Shown piece after piece: positions 1 through 13,800 of a stretch of 64,000 bases of DNA. Every line of letters begins with the position of its first letter. Positions within the stretch are counted from its first letter, which is position 1. The notes beneath the pieces are model-generated. The model searched no databases. It saw only the letters and a list, made by a program, of their open reading frames with translations, and was not told the origin of the DNA. This stretch comes from Asparagopsis taxiformis (Eukaryota; Rhodophyta; Florideophyceae; Bonnemaisoniales; Bonnemaisoniaceae), in contig JALQPE010001688.1 in the NCBI GenBank assembly GCA_030407315.1, positions 1 to 64,000 of the forward strand. The letters run 5' to 3'. The translations under genes and the position numbers were made by a program.

Positions 1-418
1 TAAACGGATGAGATGAAGAAATGTCGAGATGGAAATTGGTAGGGGTACCCCCCTCAGTGGTAGCAGAGAGTTGGCTGTTAAAGTTTGGAAAAAAAAAGGG
101 CTGCCAGTCAAAAGCAACGTGGTGGATTTGCATGTGAATTTTGTTGTACGTCGAAATCTCAATTTCAAGCGGTGGCCACTTAATGTCAGCTGTCACCGCA
201 TTCCCGTATTCCAAAGGCATTTTAGAGCTCCTCGCATCATTGCCCCCCGCAATCGATGCATGTGCCACTCCGTCGACCGTCCAACATGCATCACTTTCAG
301 TCAACCTCTCATATCAAACAACGCGGCTCTTTCTCCTTCCCCCCATGCACATCCTGCACTCTCCACTCCTCTAGCTTTGCATCCACACTCGCGACTATCT
401 ATACCTGTCTCCAACGAC

Positions 419-1551
419 ATGCTTGCCCAATCCGACCTGCGCAATATAGCGCTACCACAACTGCTGCACGCCATCAACCCCGCCCTCATGGACCACTTCA
501 GTCTCGATGCTCCGCAAATCCTCTCCGCACTTCTCAAGCAGGAGGTCAGACCCAAGCCGTGTTTGCCACATGACCCCAACCCCGTCCCGCCATCCCATGC
601 GAACAACCTCGACGCCATCCTCGATGAAGTTGTTAGCGGAGCTTCAAGCTTCGTATCCACCACTTCTCACACCCTCCCAACCGTGCAACCACCCACATCA
701 CTTCAATCCCTCCAACAACCTCCCCCATCCGTGCAGCCCGTACAAACACAACCTCCCGTCGTGCCTGTCCTTGCTCCAAATACACACCGTACACAATTGC
801 AATCCATACCGTCGCAAACTACAAATCCGTCATCTACGCGCGTTGCAATGGCCGCAGCTGCCGCCGCTGCTGCTGCCGCCGCCGCGGGCGTTGCCGCTCC
901 CTCAAGTCATCTTCGCCGCTTCCCGGCCATACCAAAGTGAGCGAGAAGCGCTCAAGGTCGCGATTCATGGATACACAACAACAACAACAACCGGTTGCAC
1001 ATCCCGCTCCAGCTGGTCAGTATAAACAGATGCAGTTGCCGACTATGCCCGTCACAAGTGCAAATGAGAGCTCGCTCAACTCGGTTGTCAAGATGGAGAA
1101 TATTACGCCTGTAAAGATAGAAGCCTCCGCACAGGAAGATGCAGATACCGACATGGTTGGTTTCGACGGCGCAGAGCAAGATCCTGATGTCAAAAAGGCA
1201 ATGCGCGCGGAGCGGAACAGGCAAAGCGCAGCTGCAAGTCGCGAACGGAAAAAACATCAGATCAAAGAACTGGAACGTCGTGTCACGATGTTGTCACAGG
1301 AAAACGCGCAGTTGCAGGTAGGACAATTGCAAGCCATCAGGGCCCGACTGGACAAGGAGCGAAACCTTCTACAGGAAAACAAAGAACTGAAGCGTAAGGT
1401 AGCGTTCCGAGATAAGGAAATTGAGACATTATCAAGAGCACTTGAATCGCAGCGCTTGAAAAATGGTACATCGTCTGATACAGGTCTGAAACGACCAAGT
1501 ACGTGGGATGCTGTGGATTGGAAAACTAGAAATGTTGTGACATCTGGCTAA
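419..1551 (+). CDS. bZIP transcription factor, reading frame broken once
   Basis: Probable DNA-binding transcription factor of about 377 aa once one base is added. The first part (frame of 419 to the stop at 938-940) is rich in Pro, Ser and Gln and has a polyalanine run, typical of a regulatory region. The second part carries a Gln run and then the bZIP at about residues 255-325. Its basic region has the N-x7-R signature (RNRQSAAASRER) and is followed by a leucine-zipper heptad pattern. The two frames meet near 931-967. One extra A in the AAA at 934-936 would fuse them. A GTGAGC donor lies at 937, but no CTRAC branch site and no in-frame CAG acceptor follow, so an intron is less likely. The start could also be ATG 29 (longer) or ATG 967 (bZIP half only). 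The bZIP call is firm; the N-terminus is uncertain. Confidence 0.8.
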
Positions 1552-3986
1552 TGTGCAGAGTGCAAGTGACTGTAGTTACTTCAGTGCAAGTTTGTACTCT
1601 GAAGTGTTAGCTGAGGCGCGCAATCTAGAGCTATTGCCGTGTCCTTGCCTATCTAAGCGCATGATCGTTGTGTAAATAAATTGTTATAAACGCTTCTTCA
1701 AAGTTGGGTCCTCTTTTCTTCTCGAGCTCACCTTCCAAGATATCTTCCTTTAGCTTCAGTTTTTCCTATCAATCAGCTGAAATAGGTTGGCTTTGAATAT
1801 CTGTCAGTCCCTTTCTACTTCCCCCTCCCCCGCTGAGCTTGAGGGGGTGCTACTAACGAGCCCAAGTGCAAACAGGACACAGAGTTCAAATAGACGCCTT
1901 CAACATACCAGCAAAACCGAATAAAAACCTTTTCAACGTAGCCCTTCTCGCAATACGAAATTACAGTGTAAATCGGGTGCCGGACTCTTTGGAACTGCCG
2001 AATTATTTTGTCCTGCGGGGGAGGGGGCCTAGTTTCCCATTTTGTCAGTTTCACTAAAGTCGCCGCACATTCCTTTTCCATTGGCAAAGTTCTCCGTTAT
2101 TTGACCCCCGGACAATGTTATCCCATCTAAGGGGTCAGCTTCAGCTTATTATAGGGATGAATTCAAAATAGTATCAGATACTTACCATACATGACTTTAT
2201 CGAAGGTGTTCTTTTAGAACAGAGACCTTCGACACAATTTCTTCATACAAGTTTGGCCCCTAACTCCTCTTACTTTCTCCAAAACGCCATCAACAGACTT
2301 GTAGCCTTCCCAGTCTCATACGAATTTTCAGTGCTACCAAATCCCATTCTGTCTCCACATTCACTAAACGTAGTAGCAATTGGTATCCCGTATATCCAAG
2401 CTCCATAGTCGAACTAAATGCTTCCTCCAGTTTACTTTAACGATTCCTCGCGTCGAAGCATTTTGAATTCCAGGCGGTTTGCCTTGTGTTTTCCTGAAAC
2501 GTAGTTGCCTCTCCTTTGCAAACTTTAGAGGACTTCAGTCGCTCTTAACCAGGAATAGCGATCAACTTCGTAAGGCATCACAAGCTGTCATGTTCCATTA
2601 CCTTGTGATCTGCTTGAATGAATTTGCGCCTATAAGAGCCAAATGCCTCTGTTGCCTCCTTTCCATGCCCGTCTCCATAGCTTCTCTGATCCAGGAGCTG
2701 ATGGTAACAGGGCACTCTCCGCTTCTTCTTTATCGATACGCAAGATCCCAGTGATAGATACATCATTGAGCGCTTGGCATTTGAAAGCCTCTTGCTTTCC
2801 GAATCAATATCTACGGCTGAATTTCTGAAAGCGGTATGTTGTTATTCCTCCTAAACAAAGATTACCTCTTACTATCGTAGGCTCGTCAAAATGAATTTGA
2901 TTAGCTCTAATTGAACTTGTACTTTCCGCAGTTCCAGCAATCGATGTCTTCAATTCCTTCAAGAATCTAGAGTGCTATCTTTAGATTGAGATGTATCGTG
3001 CTTCACTGCAGGCCGCAGACAGCGGTTCTCCGCAATTGCATTTTGGCTGAGGACTAATTTGCAGGTACATAATCATTGGTTGATTGTGCTCGAGTAGGTC
3101 TGCTCCGATGGCATTCACTCATCACTGCTGAGAACAGAGTGGGTGTGCACGAAATGTGACTGTTCTATATCTATCTTTTCGCATTGATTGGGATTCGTCT
3201 TTTCCTGTGACACGCAGCTGCGATCCCGACAGTTCGGTTACTGCCGCGTTCAGCACCTATTGACTGCGTTTCAAATATGTAGAGCATAGTCAATTTTGAC
3301 CTGCTCGTTTTGCTTATGGTATGTGCAGTTCACTTCCCGTAGTACCAGCTTGTGTGTGAATTCACCCCCATAGATATCTCCTCGAATAGTGCAGCTATTG
3401 TGAGATACGTGTTGCTTGAGGTCGTTACATATTTCACTCTCCCACCAGTACTCCACCTCGTCGCGTGCATACGATTGGAAGTAGTCAGCTGAATACGGTA
3501 AACACAATGAATTCAAAACGCACCAAATTCGATATGAGAGACTTTTCTTGATCACAACCACTTCATACCATCCGTATCAGATATCCCGTCCCGGCTTCCC
3601 GTTCCAAGCTTATCCTGCCCCAAAATACTAGCGACACCACGATCGGTCTCGAAATATTTCATTTCCAGAAGCTCAAGCCAAAATTCAAGTGGACAATCGC
3701 ATCAGGCGGGAAGGAGGTTTGGGATATGGCGTGTTTATACGGATTGTTCAAAGTGGCGATAACGCAGCAGACACAGTCATCTATCGATTTGAAGCATATT
3801 TTGCAGTTGAAAAAAGTCTACGAGATTTAATCCCAAACTTTTAGGTCGCCGGAGATTGATCAATTTCTGTGCAGGTGCTACATCTTCCAACCTTATGCTT
3901 CCTACTCTTCAATCGAATCCCTCCAAACCAGGAAACTCTTTCCCTGAAAAAAACGTTGGAAGCGCAGTTCATCTAAAGTCACAAAC
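1552..3986. other. Long intergenic stretch, no supported gene
   Basis: About 2.4 kb between the bZIP gene and the KsgA-type gene. Only short ORFs occur on either strand (longest about 96 codons, minus strand 3271-3561), with no recognisable domain. I saw no tRNA-like or rRNA-like segment. An A/T-rich signal (aataaattg near 1676) may mark the bZIP 3' end. A fast-evolving gene or a noncoding RNA cannot be excluded. Confidence 0.5.
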
Positions 3987-5052
3987 ATGACGGCTAGAGT
4001 ATCTTGCTTTCAAATCCCAAGCATTGCGACCCTATCAAAAAGAGCCCATCGCGCAATTAACAGCAAACCTCCCGCCTATGCACTGCCGAGCCGAACCATC
4101 AAATTTGCACAGCCCCGACGGCTTGTGAAATCCATGCAGGTAGCGGACAAGCCATCTACGCCAGATGATCGCAAACGTGGAATGCGGCCCAAGCAAAGTC
4201 TGGGGCAGAATTTTCTGCGAGACCACAACATTATCAACAAAATTGTGAACGAATTCGGCGCCAGTAAGGAGCTCTTATGCGCGGACGCACGCGTCGTTGA
4301 AGTCGGACCTGGTCTGGGAGCGTTGACGGATCGGTTATTAGAGAGACATCCCGACATGTTTGCCATAGAAATTGACCAACGCGCAGTCGCACACCTCAGA
4401 GATAAGTATCCACATCTGGAGGTCTGTCACGCAGATGTACTTGACACTGATTGGAGTGGTTTGTCGAGAGCTAACGCTGCGCCATTGGCCGTTTCGGCAA
4501 TCTGCCCTACAACATTGTGTCGCAAATTTTGTTCTCAATGCTCGAGGCGCCTGCGGGTGCAATTGGCGTTGCAGTCGTCATGATGCAGAAAGAGGTTGCA
4601 GAGAGGATTGTTGCTCGAACGCGCACAAAAGCATATGGAATTCTGTCCGTCGTGGGACAATTGTATTCTAAACCGAAGATTTTGTTCTCAGTACCGAATA
4701 CTGCGTTTTATCCAAAGCCGGATGTAACGTCTGCAATGGTCAGGTTCGAATTTCGGCCAGATCCGTGCTTGGACGTTCGCAATACTACACTTACTGCTTC
4801 GTTGAGGAGGGTTGTTCGTACTGCGTTTAATCAGAGGAGAAAGGTACTGCGTAATTCACTTAGAATTCTCTGTGAAGAGGTTGACCTGCAATTACCCGAA
4901 CACTGGGCTATGAAACGAGCGGAAGAACTCCACCAGCAGATTTTGTGAAAATAACAGAGTACTTGTTCCAGAAGGAACTGGCCGAAGCTGACATTGTTGC
5001 AGCTGGAGAGAATCCTGTGACAGTTTGGAGAAAGCTTGCACCGTTAAAATGA
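3987..5052 (+). CDS. KsgA/Dim1-type rRNA adenine dimethyltransferase, two frameshifts
   Basis: SAM-dependent N6,N6-dimethylation of two adjacent adenines near the 3' end of small-subunit rRNA. The sequence resembles bacterial KsgA and chloroplast PFC1 more than cytosolic DIM1. A leader of about 65 aa suggests organelle import. Visible motifs are KQSLGQNFLRD, the SAM-binding EVGPGLGALT, and the catalytic NLPYNIVSQ; the C-terminal FNQRRKVLRNSL is also conserved. NLPYN lies in a different frame from the N-terminal half, so one base is missing near 4491-4494 (GTTTC would need to be GTTTTC). A second missing base near 4928-4930 hides a C-terminal tail (PADFVKITEYLF...WRKLAPLK) that ends at TGA 5050-5052. 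With two bases added the protein is 355 aa. Family is certain; compartment is inferred. Confidence 0.88.
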
Positions 5053-5259
5053 CCAACGATATGTGTATATCCACCGGTAGTAATGAGACTTGATATGCTC
5101 AATTTCACCATGAGTACCACGTTACCGAGGGTAGTTCTTGGCTTATTTTATTGAAATTCAACATATTCGATTTGTTTCGGGATCTCCGCCTATTTCCATC
5201 TCCCATCTCTTCAGGCTCCGCATCCTCAGGTATTGTCTAGACTAGTTCAACCACTAACC

Positions 5260-7409
5260 ATGGCGTCATTCATAGCTTCTTTGGTGCTGGGCACTAAGAA
5301 ATGGAACACAGGGGCGTCTGAAAGAGTTCAACCTTCGCAATCTCAGCGCAGCGCTCAGAAGAGAACACGAGCCTTTTCACCCAAATCACATCCACTCCCA
5401 CATGGAGCACGCTCCCCTCCCTCCATGGTCAGACTTGCAGATTCGCGAGGAAGCATCACATGGGATGAAACAGAATACGATGTTATCGTAGTAGGAGCAG
5501 GTCATGCGGGCTGCGAGGCAGCCCTGGCTTCCTCTTTCCGTGGAGCTCGCACCCTCCTCATCACTCTGAATTTGGATCGAATCGCATGGCAGCCTTGCAA
5601 TCCTGCAGTTGGAGGCCCAGCAAAGTCGACATTAGTGCACGAAGTAGATGCAATGGGCGGTTGGATTGGTAAGGTTGCTGACCGAACATATCTGCAGCGT
5701 CGCATTCTCAATAGGTCGAAAGGGCCTGCTGTTTGGGCTCTACGCGCACAGACGGATAAGCGAGAGTATTCAGAGGTGATGACGCGTATTTTGAATGAGA
5801 GAAGTGACAGTCCTGAGGGGAACTTGGACATCAGGGAAGGAATGGTGCATGACCTCGTTCTGGGTGAGAACGATGATATTGTTGGCGTCACGACATACTT
5901 TGGTTCCGCCTTTCGCACAAAGACGGTAATTCTGACAACTGGAACTTTTCTTGGAGGCACAATTTGGGTGGGCGCCAAATCAATGCCTGCGGGGCGTTCA
6001 GGTGAAATGCCGTCTTTCGGTCTCACTGAAACTCTGCAAGGTCTCGGGTTTGAGACAGGGCGTTTGAAAACAGGCACTCCATCTCGCGTCGATTCCAGAA
6101 GTGTGGATTATTCCAAAATGCAGCCTCAAGGTTCTGACGAAGATGATCACTGGTTCAGCTTTGATCCAGCAGAGTGGGTCCCACGCGATACAATGAGTTG
6201 CTACCTCACGAGAACAACGGAAGCGACACATAAATTGATTCGCGATAACCTGCATCGAACGCCAAAATATGGAGGCTTCCTGGAGTCTAAAGGTCCACGT
6301 TACTGTCCGAGCATAGAAGACAAGATTGTGCGTTTTGCAGATCGTGGGTCGCATCAAATATTTATAGAGCCAGAGGGCAGAACAATTCCAGAACTATACA
6401 TTCAGGGATGCAGCACGGGATTACCAGAGGATGTCCAGGTCGCTTTGTTACGAACGATTCCAGGATTGGAACAGGCTAAAATGGTGCGCCCTGCGTATTC
6501 AGTAGATTACGATTACATTCCTGCCACGCAACTATCAACTACAATGATGAGTAAGAGGTGTGATGGCCTTTTCCTCGCTGGTCAGGTTTGCGGCACAACT
6601 GGATATGAAGAAGCTTCTGCGCAAGGGCTTCTCGCCGGCATCAATGCCTCCCGCAGGGCACAGGGTGAAAACATGGTTTCTCTCACTAGGGAAAGTTCAT
6701 TCATTGGAACTATGGTGGATGATCTCTGCACCAAGGAATTATTAGAGCCGTACCGAGTCCTTACTTCACGCTCTGAATATAGGTTGCTTTTGAGAGCTGA
6801 TAACGCTGATGAGCGCATGACTCCTTTGGCAAGATCTTGGGTATGATTGATGATTATCGATGGGAGCTGTTTAATTCAAAATCAATGCGTCTTCGAGAAG
6901 AGTTATCCCGACTTGAAAGCTCTCGAATCGTGGGGACAAGTGATATTGCAAACCAACTTCGGCATATTTCCGTAGCGACCATCCATCAGAGCTCTACTCT
7001 CTCGGAAGTGCTACGCCAACCCGGTGTGCACTATAATCATTTGGAAAGTATTGGATTAGGTGGCAAATTAAGAGACCCTTACGAGCGTGATCGTGTTGAA
7101 ACTGAGGTTAAGTATGAAGGTTATATTAGACGCCAAATGGATGAGATTGAGAAAGCGAAGAAAGCTTCTTCAAAGCCGATCGGTGCAAATCTGGACTATT
7201 CGACAATCAAGGGTTTACGGCGTGAGGCACAAGAAAAGCTCTCGAAAATTCGTCCTGAAACTCTTGGTCAGGCAGCAAGAATTGGTGGTGTCAATCCAGC
7301 AGATGTTGCAGTCCTGACTGTTCACATTGAGAAATTGAAGAGCTTGGAGAAACGTGAACCGATTACACCAGTTTTGCGCGGCACGGAAAAAGAAGCGACT
7401 GTGAGATGA
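5260..7409 (+). CDS. mnmG: MnmG/GidA tRNA uridine-modifying enzyme, one frameshift
   Basis: FAD-dependent subunit that, with the GTPase MnmE, installs the 5-carboxymethylaminomethyl group on wobble U34 of organellar tRNAs (MTO1 in mitochondria). Residues about 75-90 hold the FAD-binding [15 protein letters not shown]. The family signatures [22 protein letters not shown] and [14 protein letters not shown] segments follow, and the C-terminal helical domain includes YEGYIRRQ and [15 protein letters not shown] 5260 gives a Ser/Arg-rich leader of about 70 aa, in keeping with import into an organelle. The frame breaks near 6835-6838: [12 protein letters not shown] continues as LGMIDDYRW in the next frame. 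Adding one base gives 716 aa, normal for the family plus a leader. The downstream neighbour DPM1 is convergent. Confidence 0.93.
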
Positions 7410-7758
7410 ACCTTACGTGAAAATGGCTAGATTGTTCTTCGATTTGACTACAGACCAGCGTGGAAGATTGAGCACTAGCAACGCGAACTGTGGTTTCGGC
7501 TGATGTCACGACATAAATGAGTTCATGGATATATAGGGAAACAAAATTGTACAGCTACTTGCGACTGAATCATCACCAACGGTTTCTGGCCTCAGAACAA
7601 GAGGGATCCATATATTTAACATGACCGGCGCTCAAAAATGATGCTGCTAGGCAACCTATAGACTGATGTACTGTTACAATAGGCCGGAAAGCCTCGTAGT
7701 TAACTGGGTAGTACTGGGGATATTCACAGGAAGAATAATAGAACTGAAGACAAGAGCA
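7410..7758. other. Intergenic, convergent 3' ends
   Basis: About 350 bp between the ends of MnmG (+) and DPM1 (-). It should contain both 3' UTRs. No ORF with family similarity and no repeat was seen. Confidence 0.5.
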
Positions 7759-8928
<1,170 letters not shown>

Positions 8929-9312
8929 TCATTCTCCTCCCTCGTCGTCAAAGAACTCAACCTCAAGTTCAACACCCTCCAAGGCAACCGCATCACCATG
9001 TCGTAACTTGCGCCCGCGACGCATATCAACCTCCCCATTTACAGCAACAGCGCCAGAAGCAATAAGCATCTTTGCCTGGCCGCCGGTATCACAGAAGCCC
9101 TGCAGCTTGATGAAAGATTCCAACCGAATAAATTCGACACCATCCTTATCTCGCATTTGGCGCGCATATACGCGGGCGCCGCGTCGCGATCTGCCAGACG
9201 TCGAGCACGGGGCGCCAACTCGTCGTTGACAGAAGGACGCGGTAGCTACTGGACGCGTGGTCATTGGCGCGCCGGTTTGTATCCATGCTGGCATGCGCCC
9301 GCCGTTGCACAT
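8929..9312 (-). CDS. S4-domain RNA-binding protein, probably organellar
   Basis: Small protein of 127 aa whose C-terminal 70 residues form an S4 RNA-binding domain (RLESFIKLQGFCDTGGQAK, then ASGAVAVNGEVDMRRGRKL). This pattern matches the bacterial YbcJ/YaaA-like stand-alone S4 proteins, which bind structured RNA on or near the ribosome. The first 50 residues are Arg, Ser and Thr rich with no acidic residues, as in organelle transit peptides, so plastid or mitochondrial targeting is likely. It lies head to head with the patatin-like gene about 240 bp away, so the two may share a promoter region. Family call is good; the exact RNA target is unknown. Confidence 0.8.
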   Translation of the reverse strand: MCNGGRMPAWIQTGAPMTTRPVATASFCQRRVGAPCSTSGRSRRGARVYARQMRDKDGVEFIRLESFIKLQGFCDTGGQAKMLIASGAVAVNGEVDMRRGRKLRHGDAVALEGVELEVEFFDDEGGE

Positions 9313-9553
9313 CTTGCTTACAAGTTTGGCGAATGATCAACGCGTCCTCTTCAGCGTGTGCGACGCATGCTATCTTGGCGCAAATTGGCCTGACGTGTCG
9401 CTGGTTGAAATTGGAATATTTGCCAATTCATCCAAATTGCCTCCGACCAGCAGGGCGCAACGTGGCCATCCACTTGCCCGTCTGCGCGGCCCGCAACATA
9501 ATTAGCGACGCACACAGGTCGTGTTGTTTCGTTTTCATGCCCCCCTGCTCATC

Positions 9554-10834
9554 ATGCACAAGTATTCCGCGCTTGCAGACGAGCCAGAATGGGCGTTCGA
9601 AAACCCAAATTCTCCAAACCCTGATGATATTCCAAGACGGAAAGGCCTGGCACAGCTTTTCACCGTGCGAGATGTCTTGCTTTCCCGAATGGAGGGCAGC
9701 GCCGGTATGCAAATCGTCTATGAACACATCCGCCAATGCGCGTTTTATCTATGGTGGGCTATGGCGTACATTTATCTCATTTTTGTTCAGCAACCACTCA
9801 CCTTTTGTGCTGTCGCCTTGACAGACTATCTGTGGATGCGCTGGCCGTGGATGGGGCTTCGTGACTACATCGCTCGCTTGCTTCACGCAACTTTGCGAAG
9901 GATTAATCCGCGAACCGCAGAGTACTTTTTCTCCAAGGCCGCCTTTGGACATTATATCGGCACCGATAGAGCCCTACTTCCTGGCGAGCAGAAGAAAATC
10001 CCGTTTCATTCCGTCTCTCTTAACGGATGCGCATGGATGCTTCCCTATCACATTGGTGTTTGTGAAAGTAAGTGAAATAGTTTGATATTCGAGCAATTAC
10101 AAACCAGCTTGCGAATCATGTCCACTGACATTTAGATACAATGCGTCACAGTTTTGAAGAAAGAAGGCATGGTGGACGAAAACACAATATGGCTCGGTTC
10201 CTCCGGCGGCGCACTCATCGCTGCAGCAGCCGCATTGGACCTTGACCTCAATTTTCAACTCAATTTTTGTGCCAATGTCGGCATGGAAAGCAATCAACAG
10301 CATGCACTCGGTCCTGTTGGAAAAATGAGCCATTACATAGGACCACATATACGTCGCTCACTTCCGAAAGATTGCCATATCAAGGCGTCAGGCCGCCTAA
10401 GGATTTCCGTTACAGAGACACCGCATGCAGGCGAATTGTGGGGAAACACCCTTGTCGATAAGTTTTCAAGTCGACAGCATCTGTACAATATGTTAATGGC
10501 TTCCACATACATCCCATTCTACTATGAAGTGCCCGTACGACCTGGACGGGGTGTCTTCTACTGGGATGGTGGCTTCTCGAATAACCAGCCGGTCATTGTA
10601 GATGAAGAGACGGGCAAAGTTTTGAGTACAACTGTGAGCCCGACAGCACGGAAAGCAGATATTAGTCCTAGAAGACAGGAAACTTGCAATATTGAGCATC
10701 TCTTGCCTGGTGATCGCCAAAGCGCTCTGGATGTCTATGCGAGGGGAAAGGCAGACGCGATGGAATATGTGAAAAGGATGAGGCAGCTTTATGGCGAAAC
10801 TGGTTCCATACAAACTGTGGAGAACAATAATTAA
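9554..10834 (+). CDS. Patatin-like phospholipase (PNPLA), one intron
   Basis: Serine lipid acyl hydrolase of the patatin/PNPLA family, acting on phospholipids or neutral lipids. Exons 9554-10067 and 10152-10834. The second exon carries the nucleophile elbow GSSGG (GxSxG form) and the catalytic Asp in YWDGGFSNNQP, the usual Ser-Asp dyad. The first exon ends in the conserved glycine-rich start of the domain (NGCAWMLPYHIGVCE). Before it, about residues 60-105 (YLWWAMAYIYLIFVQQPLTF and following) are hydrophobic and may anchor the protein to a membrane. The start is taken as ATG 9554; an upstream in-frame start at 9521 is possible. About 398 aa. Substrate cannot be told from the sequence. Confidence 0.88.
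10068..10151 (+). other. Spliceosomal intron in patatin-like gene
   Basis: 84 nt. Donor GTAAGT at 10068, branch-like CTGAC at 10125-10129, acceptor CACAG ending at 10151. Removing it joins GVCE to ILKKEG in frame. A nearer TTTAG at 10131-10135 is only about 6 nt past the branch site and gives the wrong frame. Confidence 0.85.
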
Positions 10835-13800
10835 CTGTGTTTTGAATTATATGTAAAGGTAATTGTTTTGTCACGGATATATTTCATTTGTGATCATGGG
10901 AGTGAACGTTGCCAAGGATTTGTGCTGAAAGTTGGCAGTCTCAAGACACGAGAGTTTGGAACGTATTGTTGTACGTTTGTCGCGAGGCACAAAATACCGT
11001 TCTCCATCAACTGTGCGCCACAGTCTGATGATCGAGTATTGGCCCTCATATTTTGTTTCTGAGGTAGGAATATGAGCAGGTTCTTTCAAAATCTTGTGAG
11101 AGATACTTACGATCTATGAGCAGAGTATTTTCTATCGCTACTAACTACAAAGCTCCACCAAACATTTGGTAATTTGAACCCCCCTATAAGAGAGCAATAC
11201 TAGCCACAAAATATATTCCCCCATCACGATATGATTCGTACCACGTACTATAATAATACCCAAAATGCTTCGTTGAAGAACTACTTACACTCAGAAAGAG
11301 CTTTGCATTGATTTCTTGCACGCGTCGCTTTGAGGTACGCTGGAAAAAGCATCTATTTTCATCTCGCCCATCCCAAGCTTGATGGCGTCCTATATCGCTT
11401 CCAATCACAAATGGCGAAAGGACTCTCAAACTAGCGTCTATCGCTGTACTACCATGGCATTCGTGAATTGAGACGGACTCGTGCCATGGCAACTGCTTAT
11501 ATTCAAGCAGACTTCCAACAAATCCTCCGAAGAATAGAATAGTATCTTCCTAGCTAGACATCGTTATTTTCCAACTTATGGCCCACACTTTCTCCAGCTG
11601 AACAATGTCTTCATTCTGAGTTATTTCAGATACATCCGTTATACACACATTTTACAAAACGAGAACATGTAACTTTTTCCCAACGTGCAGTCGGATCCAC
11701 CCGAGACAATAATTATATCTTCCATGAGTTGCAGAGATTGATAAAGGCGAGAGAATATAGTTATCGGCTTCTTGAACTGTTCTGTAATCCCATCGCTTAC
11801 TCTGGAGGCAACCGTGATGTTTGTCAGAACATCTCCTTATCATCATCCATTTTCTACGCCATATTTTTTGTGCTTCTTACTTTTGATGCAAATGTGCACT
11901 AAGGGAATGTACGGGTAATATGTTGTGACTTCCTATTCCTGAAACTATATGATAAATCACGTGAGCGATACTTGGAAATTTCGCTGTTCAAGATCGAGCA
12001 TATTTTTTCCTAGAGCTGCGATACATTCTGAGAGATTCGTTCGCAACGGCCATATATAACCGTTAATATAACAGTTACTTAATTTTTCAGTACTGTTCTG
12101 ATATACGAAACTCCTAGCTTCAATAGCTAGGGTATTCTAATGTCGCATGTTCACTGCATATTGACCTTATGGTTTGTATCGATATCAACATGACTATCCT
12201 TACTCAATACTGAGAACTAGTTTGTCAAGATTAGAGAATTACACCTTGCGCCATGCAAACACCACTCCGCGGAAGTCAAATGGCCAACAAACATCTACCT
12301 TTCTTCTCATAATCGGAATGAGGATCGAAAGTCAAACTCAAGATAAGTCTACAGTGGAATATCATGCGGTTCGCAAGAATGTTGAGGCAACGAGGGTGAA
12401 CGGGAAAAAAGCTGCACTGAACTGTGATAAAATAAATTGAAAAAGTCTGACGAAAAAGAGCGATAGGCATCTATAAAGCAGTTTGAGTTGTTTGCAAACT
12501 CTCTCGTGGTTGTATTCAGCGCCTGTATTTTAAAGGAGATGGAATATGCTGCTTCTCCGATGAGTTGAGCCATATATTTCTCCGGATTACTTTCTGCTGT
12601 TCGAGCAAAGACTGAAATCTAGAAAGTTGAGATAAATACTTTGGGTTGCTGTCACGCTTTAGCAGTTTCATGAAGTGAGCAGAGTAAAATTGGGGAGTGC
12701 CGCGTTGTCATGAAAGGAGGGCAGACTGGAGTGCATGTTAGGATTCTCGTGCGAAGAAGCCATTGATTGTACGTTAATTTTGAGCAAGTCGGGTACGATC
12801 AAGAAGGTGAGAAGCGCTCTGGACTGTCAGTAGAAATGAATGGGCTCACTCGTAGAAATTGGTACCTCACCGCAAATTTTGAGGATAAATCAGTGTCATC
12901 CCCAATAGTTACATAGATTTATTTGAGCTGCACTTGCAGAAAGGTTTTTGCAAGCGATATAATTGATACGGTCAGGAACGACAACAATACACAAGTTTGA
13001 ATGGTCATGATAGCGATTTGGAAAAACGTCAAAGAATTTAAATTGGGCGTATCATACGAGAGGCGTGACTTTCTTTCATGGATGAGACGTGAGAGGAGGA
13101 AAGTCAACTGAAGAGTTTGGAGGTTGTTGGAAGAAAATGTAGTGGTGTAATAACACGACGGGAGGCGTGTACAATGACGGGGAATTGCATTTGTGCTACA
13201 AAGTTCTGGAAGCAAGCGAGTCTTTTCTACTGGCGCATTTGTCATAGTAATTTGCGAGAGTGAGTTGGTGGATGTGATATTAGGACATGAAGCAATGACA
13301 TTCTATACTTAGAAGGGTGCTTGAGGACAGAGTGTTTGAAAATGAAGGAGCGCGTGCCGGACAGGGCCGGAAAATTGTTGTCGCAATCTGCAATCTGCAA
13401 TCAGGAGATTGGAGACGTTGCAGTACAGCAAGCTGAAAACATGACATGTTGCGAAACGACCAATGAACATGGGAAATAATTTTTGGGGAGAAATACAGGG
13501 GCCATGGACAAGGTTGATTTTGGTTAAATTGAAAAGATCTGGCAATCTCATATCGACGAGATTATGCAACTGTAAACATAGGAGCGATTGTCTGCGTGTG
13601 AACGAGATGTGGAAGAGGTTGTAGAACTCACTACGTGTGAGTCGGGGGCGGGGCGTGCAGGGCGAAAAGAGTAAGTTGCAATTCGGACGGTGTTTTGGAC
13701 AAGTAAGAAACGGATGCATGACGTAGCGTCTGGCGGGCGGGGATGGTTCTCGTGAGGGGTGGCGGATTGGATGCTTTCTTCTGCAAGCCAAGTAAGATAC

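Noticed and set aside
937..1012. Possible intron in the bZIP gene (GTGAGC donor)
   Set aside because: No CTRAC branch site and no CAG acceptor that restores the frame. A missing base explains it better.
1860..1900. tRNA-like GTTCAAAT in the first gap
   Set aside because: No complementary T-stem or acceptor stem around it.
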